This document shows, piece by piece, positions 32,112 through 32,192 of a stretch of DNA of 32,192 nt; the stretch's first letter is position 1, and every line of letters begins with the position of its first letter. The translations under genes and the position numbers were made by a program. Source of the stretch: Bacilli bacterium (GTDB lineage Bacteria > Bacillota_I > Bacilli_A > RF39 > UBA660); assembly GCA_017478105.1 (NCBI GenBank), contig JAFVEF010000024.1:1-32192 (forward strand), in the 5' to 3' direction. The notes under the pieces were generated by a model that ran no database searches, had not been told where the DNA came from, and saw only the letters and a list, made by a program, of their open reading frames with translations.

Positions 32112-32192
32112 CTTCTCTAAAAAAATATAAATAGTATTTAAAACCATCTTTATATTCACTAATTATTTTAGAATCTACATCATAATATAAAA
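32107..32192 (-). CDS. 3' end of a gene running off the right edge
   Basis: The last 28 codons of a minus-strand open frame are visible, ending at a TAA at 32107-32109. The residues read LYYDVDSKIISEYKDGFKYY and then LYFFRED. Too little is present to name a family. It lies about 85 bases upstream of the 515-aa gene on the same strand and may belong to another unit, given the terminator-like hairpin and inverted repeat between them. Confidence 0.5.
   Translation of the reverse strand, partial: LYYDVDSKIISEYKDGFKYYLYFFRED

Noticed and set aside
1-32192. CRISPR arrays, tRNA or rRNA genes and insertion sequences
   Set aside because: No regularly spaced repeats, no cloverleaf with a T-loop, no rRNA segments and no transposase-like frames were seen on either strand.

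Overview
The window is very AT-rich chromosomal DNA of a low-GC, Gram-positive-type bacterium. Protein families (sortase, SpoIID-type wall enzyme, RmuC, Bacillus-like TrpRS), AGGAGG-type ribosome binding sites and sigma-A-like promoters point to a Bacilli/Mollicutes-related lineage, perhaps an uncultured gut clade of the RF39 type (inference). UGA is used as a stop (14336, 19343, 19846), so this is the standard code and not Mycoplasma code 4. Nearly all genes lie on the minus strand; only a rhomboid protease and trpS are on plus.

Left flank (1-5800): the 3' part of a possible structured RNA ending in a terminator, two minus-strand genes of unknown or weakly known role, a rhomboid protease, trpS with its terminator, then an operon running leftward with its own promoter (VTT/DedA-type membrane protein, RmuC, small membrane protein) and a small rhodanese.

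Main region (5809-32021): about 26 kb of minus-strand genes that put two secretion or pilus machineries side by side. The right half is a Tad/type IVc-like pilus set: TadA/CpaF ATPase, two T2SF membrane proteins (TadB, TadC), CpaB, TadE-like pseudopilins, a short Flp-like pilin candidate, a TadZ-like protein with a damaged P-loop, a class-B-type sortase, a very cysteine-rich secreted protein and a pseudopilin-like Ig-domain protein. The left half is a type IV secretion set: two VirB2-like small proteins, VirB6/TrbL, PrgI/VirB3, VirB4 split into two genes, a membrane-anchored SpoIID-C39 wall enzyme, a membrane protein with calcium-loop-like repeats, and VirD4. No relaxase, integrase, oriT-like element, secretin or prepilin peptidase was seen in the window.

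Visible promoters and terminators divide the cluster into at least five transcription units: 32021-20604 (ends at a terminator), Flp-TadE-TadE-TadZ (20532-18267), the lone VirB2-like gene 17898-18209 with a consensus promoter and a strong terminator, the T4SS core (17814-9390), and virD4 plus the pseudopilin-paralogue (9332-5809, ends at a terminator). A pair of paralogous surface proteins lies near the two ends of the cluster, and an Flp-like and a VirB2-like protein share a C-terminal GVGAIQ motif, both of which suggest the two halves work as one envelope-spanning machine. Its substrate and function are unknown.
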